This document shows positions 6,313 through 6,760 of a stretch of DNA of 6,760 nucleotides, in pieces. The stretch covers positions 1 through 6,760 of the forward strand of contig JABHHG010000239.1 in NCBI GenBank assembly GCA_018671635.1. Reading direction: 5' to 3'. The DNA comes from Fidelibacterota bacterium (lineage in GTDB: Bacteria > Fidelibacterota > Marinisomatia > SCGC-AAA003-L08 > D37C17). Within the stretch, counting starts at the first letter, position 1; each line of letters starts with the position of its first letter. The notes beneath the pieces are model-generated. The model saw only the letters and a program-made list of their open reading frames with translations, was not told the origin of the DNA and ran no database searches. The translations under genes were made by a program, and so were the position numbers.

Positions 6313-6760
6313 ATGGACAGGCAACGAAAAGCGGATGAAAGAGAGGCACGGAAACATCTTATTATGGATGGAGCACTCTCAGTATTTCAGGACCACGGTA
6401 TTGATGGCGCTACCATGGAGCAAATTGCAAACGAAGCGGGATTCGGCACGGCATCACTCTATTATTACTTCCCAAAAAAAGAAGATGTATTTTCAGCCAT
6501 TATACTTAAAGGCTGGGCGCAATTATGGGAAAGTTGTCAGTCCACCATTGATTCAGACCACTCTCCTAAAGAAAAATTTCTCAATATTCTCAATATTATT
6601 GCCAATCATATTTTACAGGAACGAAATCTCTACAGCTTTCTATTCACTGCCCCCCAACATTCCATCCATTTTGAATCTGAGCCGTGGAAAGAATATCAAG
6701 GAAAATTGTATGGCACCCTCCAAAAACTATTAGATGAGGGTATAACCATTGGGGAATTCC
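6313..6760 (+). CDS. TetR/AcrR-family transcriptional regulator, 3' end missing
   Basis: The frame is open from ATG 6313 to the right edge, giving 149 codons of a family usually near 190-210 residues. The N-terminal DNA-binding domain is typical: a helix rich in Arg/Lys/Glu, then ALSVFQDHGIDGATMEQIA (21-39) and the helix-turn-helix NEAGFGTASLYYYFPKKEDV (40-59), with the family's LYYYFPxKE signature. The rest (about 60-149) is the variable helical ligand-binding domain, and the inducer cannot be read from it. AGG (6304-6306) lies six bases before ATG 6313; GTG 6310 directly before it is a possible alternative. A perfect palindrome just upstream suggests it represses its own promoter. Its main target is probably downstream, outside the window. 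Confidence 0.93.
   Translation, partial: MDRQRKADEREARKHLIMDGALSVFQDHGIDGATMEQIANEAGFGTASLYYYFPKKEDVFSAIILKGWAQLWESCQSTIDSDHSPKEKFLNILNIIANHILQERNLYSFLFTAPQHSIHFESEPWKEYQGKLYGTLQKLLDEGITIGEF

Noticed and set aside
6335..6733. Plus-strand open frame of 132 codons
   Set aside because: It is shifted relative to the TetR frame from 6313, which shows a full helix-turn-helix signature and a ribosome binding site.

Overview
The window looks like a piece of an AT-rich, Gram-negative marine bacterial genome. The best guess is Candidatus Marinimicrobia (SAR406/Neomarinimicrobiota) or a close relative in the Bacteroidota/FCB sphere. This rests on the secreted-protein style: a cohesin-like module, a Cys-rich spacer of the DC-x-G...EDACGVCDGDG type, and a C-terminal dockerin ending in ILGIE. 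Non-ATG starts and tightly overlapping genes are also common here. The assignment is an inference from motif style, not from a marker gene. No RNA gene, insertion sequence, CRISPR array or origin was seen.

Region 1 (1-2879, minus strand) holds two secreted proteins read leftwards. The first is an alpha/beta-hydrolase (esterase-like) with FN3-like, cohesin-like and dockerin modules. The second overlaps its stop codon by one base. It is a conserved-looking Cys-rich secreted protein of unknown function that runs off the left edge, and it appears to start at a non-canonical AUU codon.

Region 2 (3029-5061, plus strand) is a compact four-gene operon with overlapping ends. It encodes a small c-type cytochrome (possibly a lipoprotein), a four-helix His-rich b561-like membrane protein, a YceI-family exported protein, and a Bcp-type peroxiredoxin with an export signal. 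All four act outside the cytoplasm or in the membrane, which suggests an envelope electron-transfer or peroxide-defence module. A shared intergenic region (2880-3028) separates it from the divergent secreted-esterase operon.

Region 3 (5062-5375) is a non-coding, AT-rich gap with one short imperfect inverted repeat. Region 4 (5376-6176) is a PuuD-like (urate hydroxylase N-terminal family) membrane protein without the C-terminal cytochrome c part. It is closed by a strong intrinsic terminator (6199-6227).

Region 5 (6228-6760) starts a new transcription unit. A perfect 20-bp palindrome lies 17 bp before a TetR-family regulator gene, which is cut by the right edge. The palindrome is a good candidate for its own operator.
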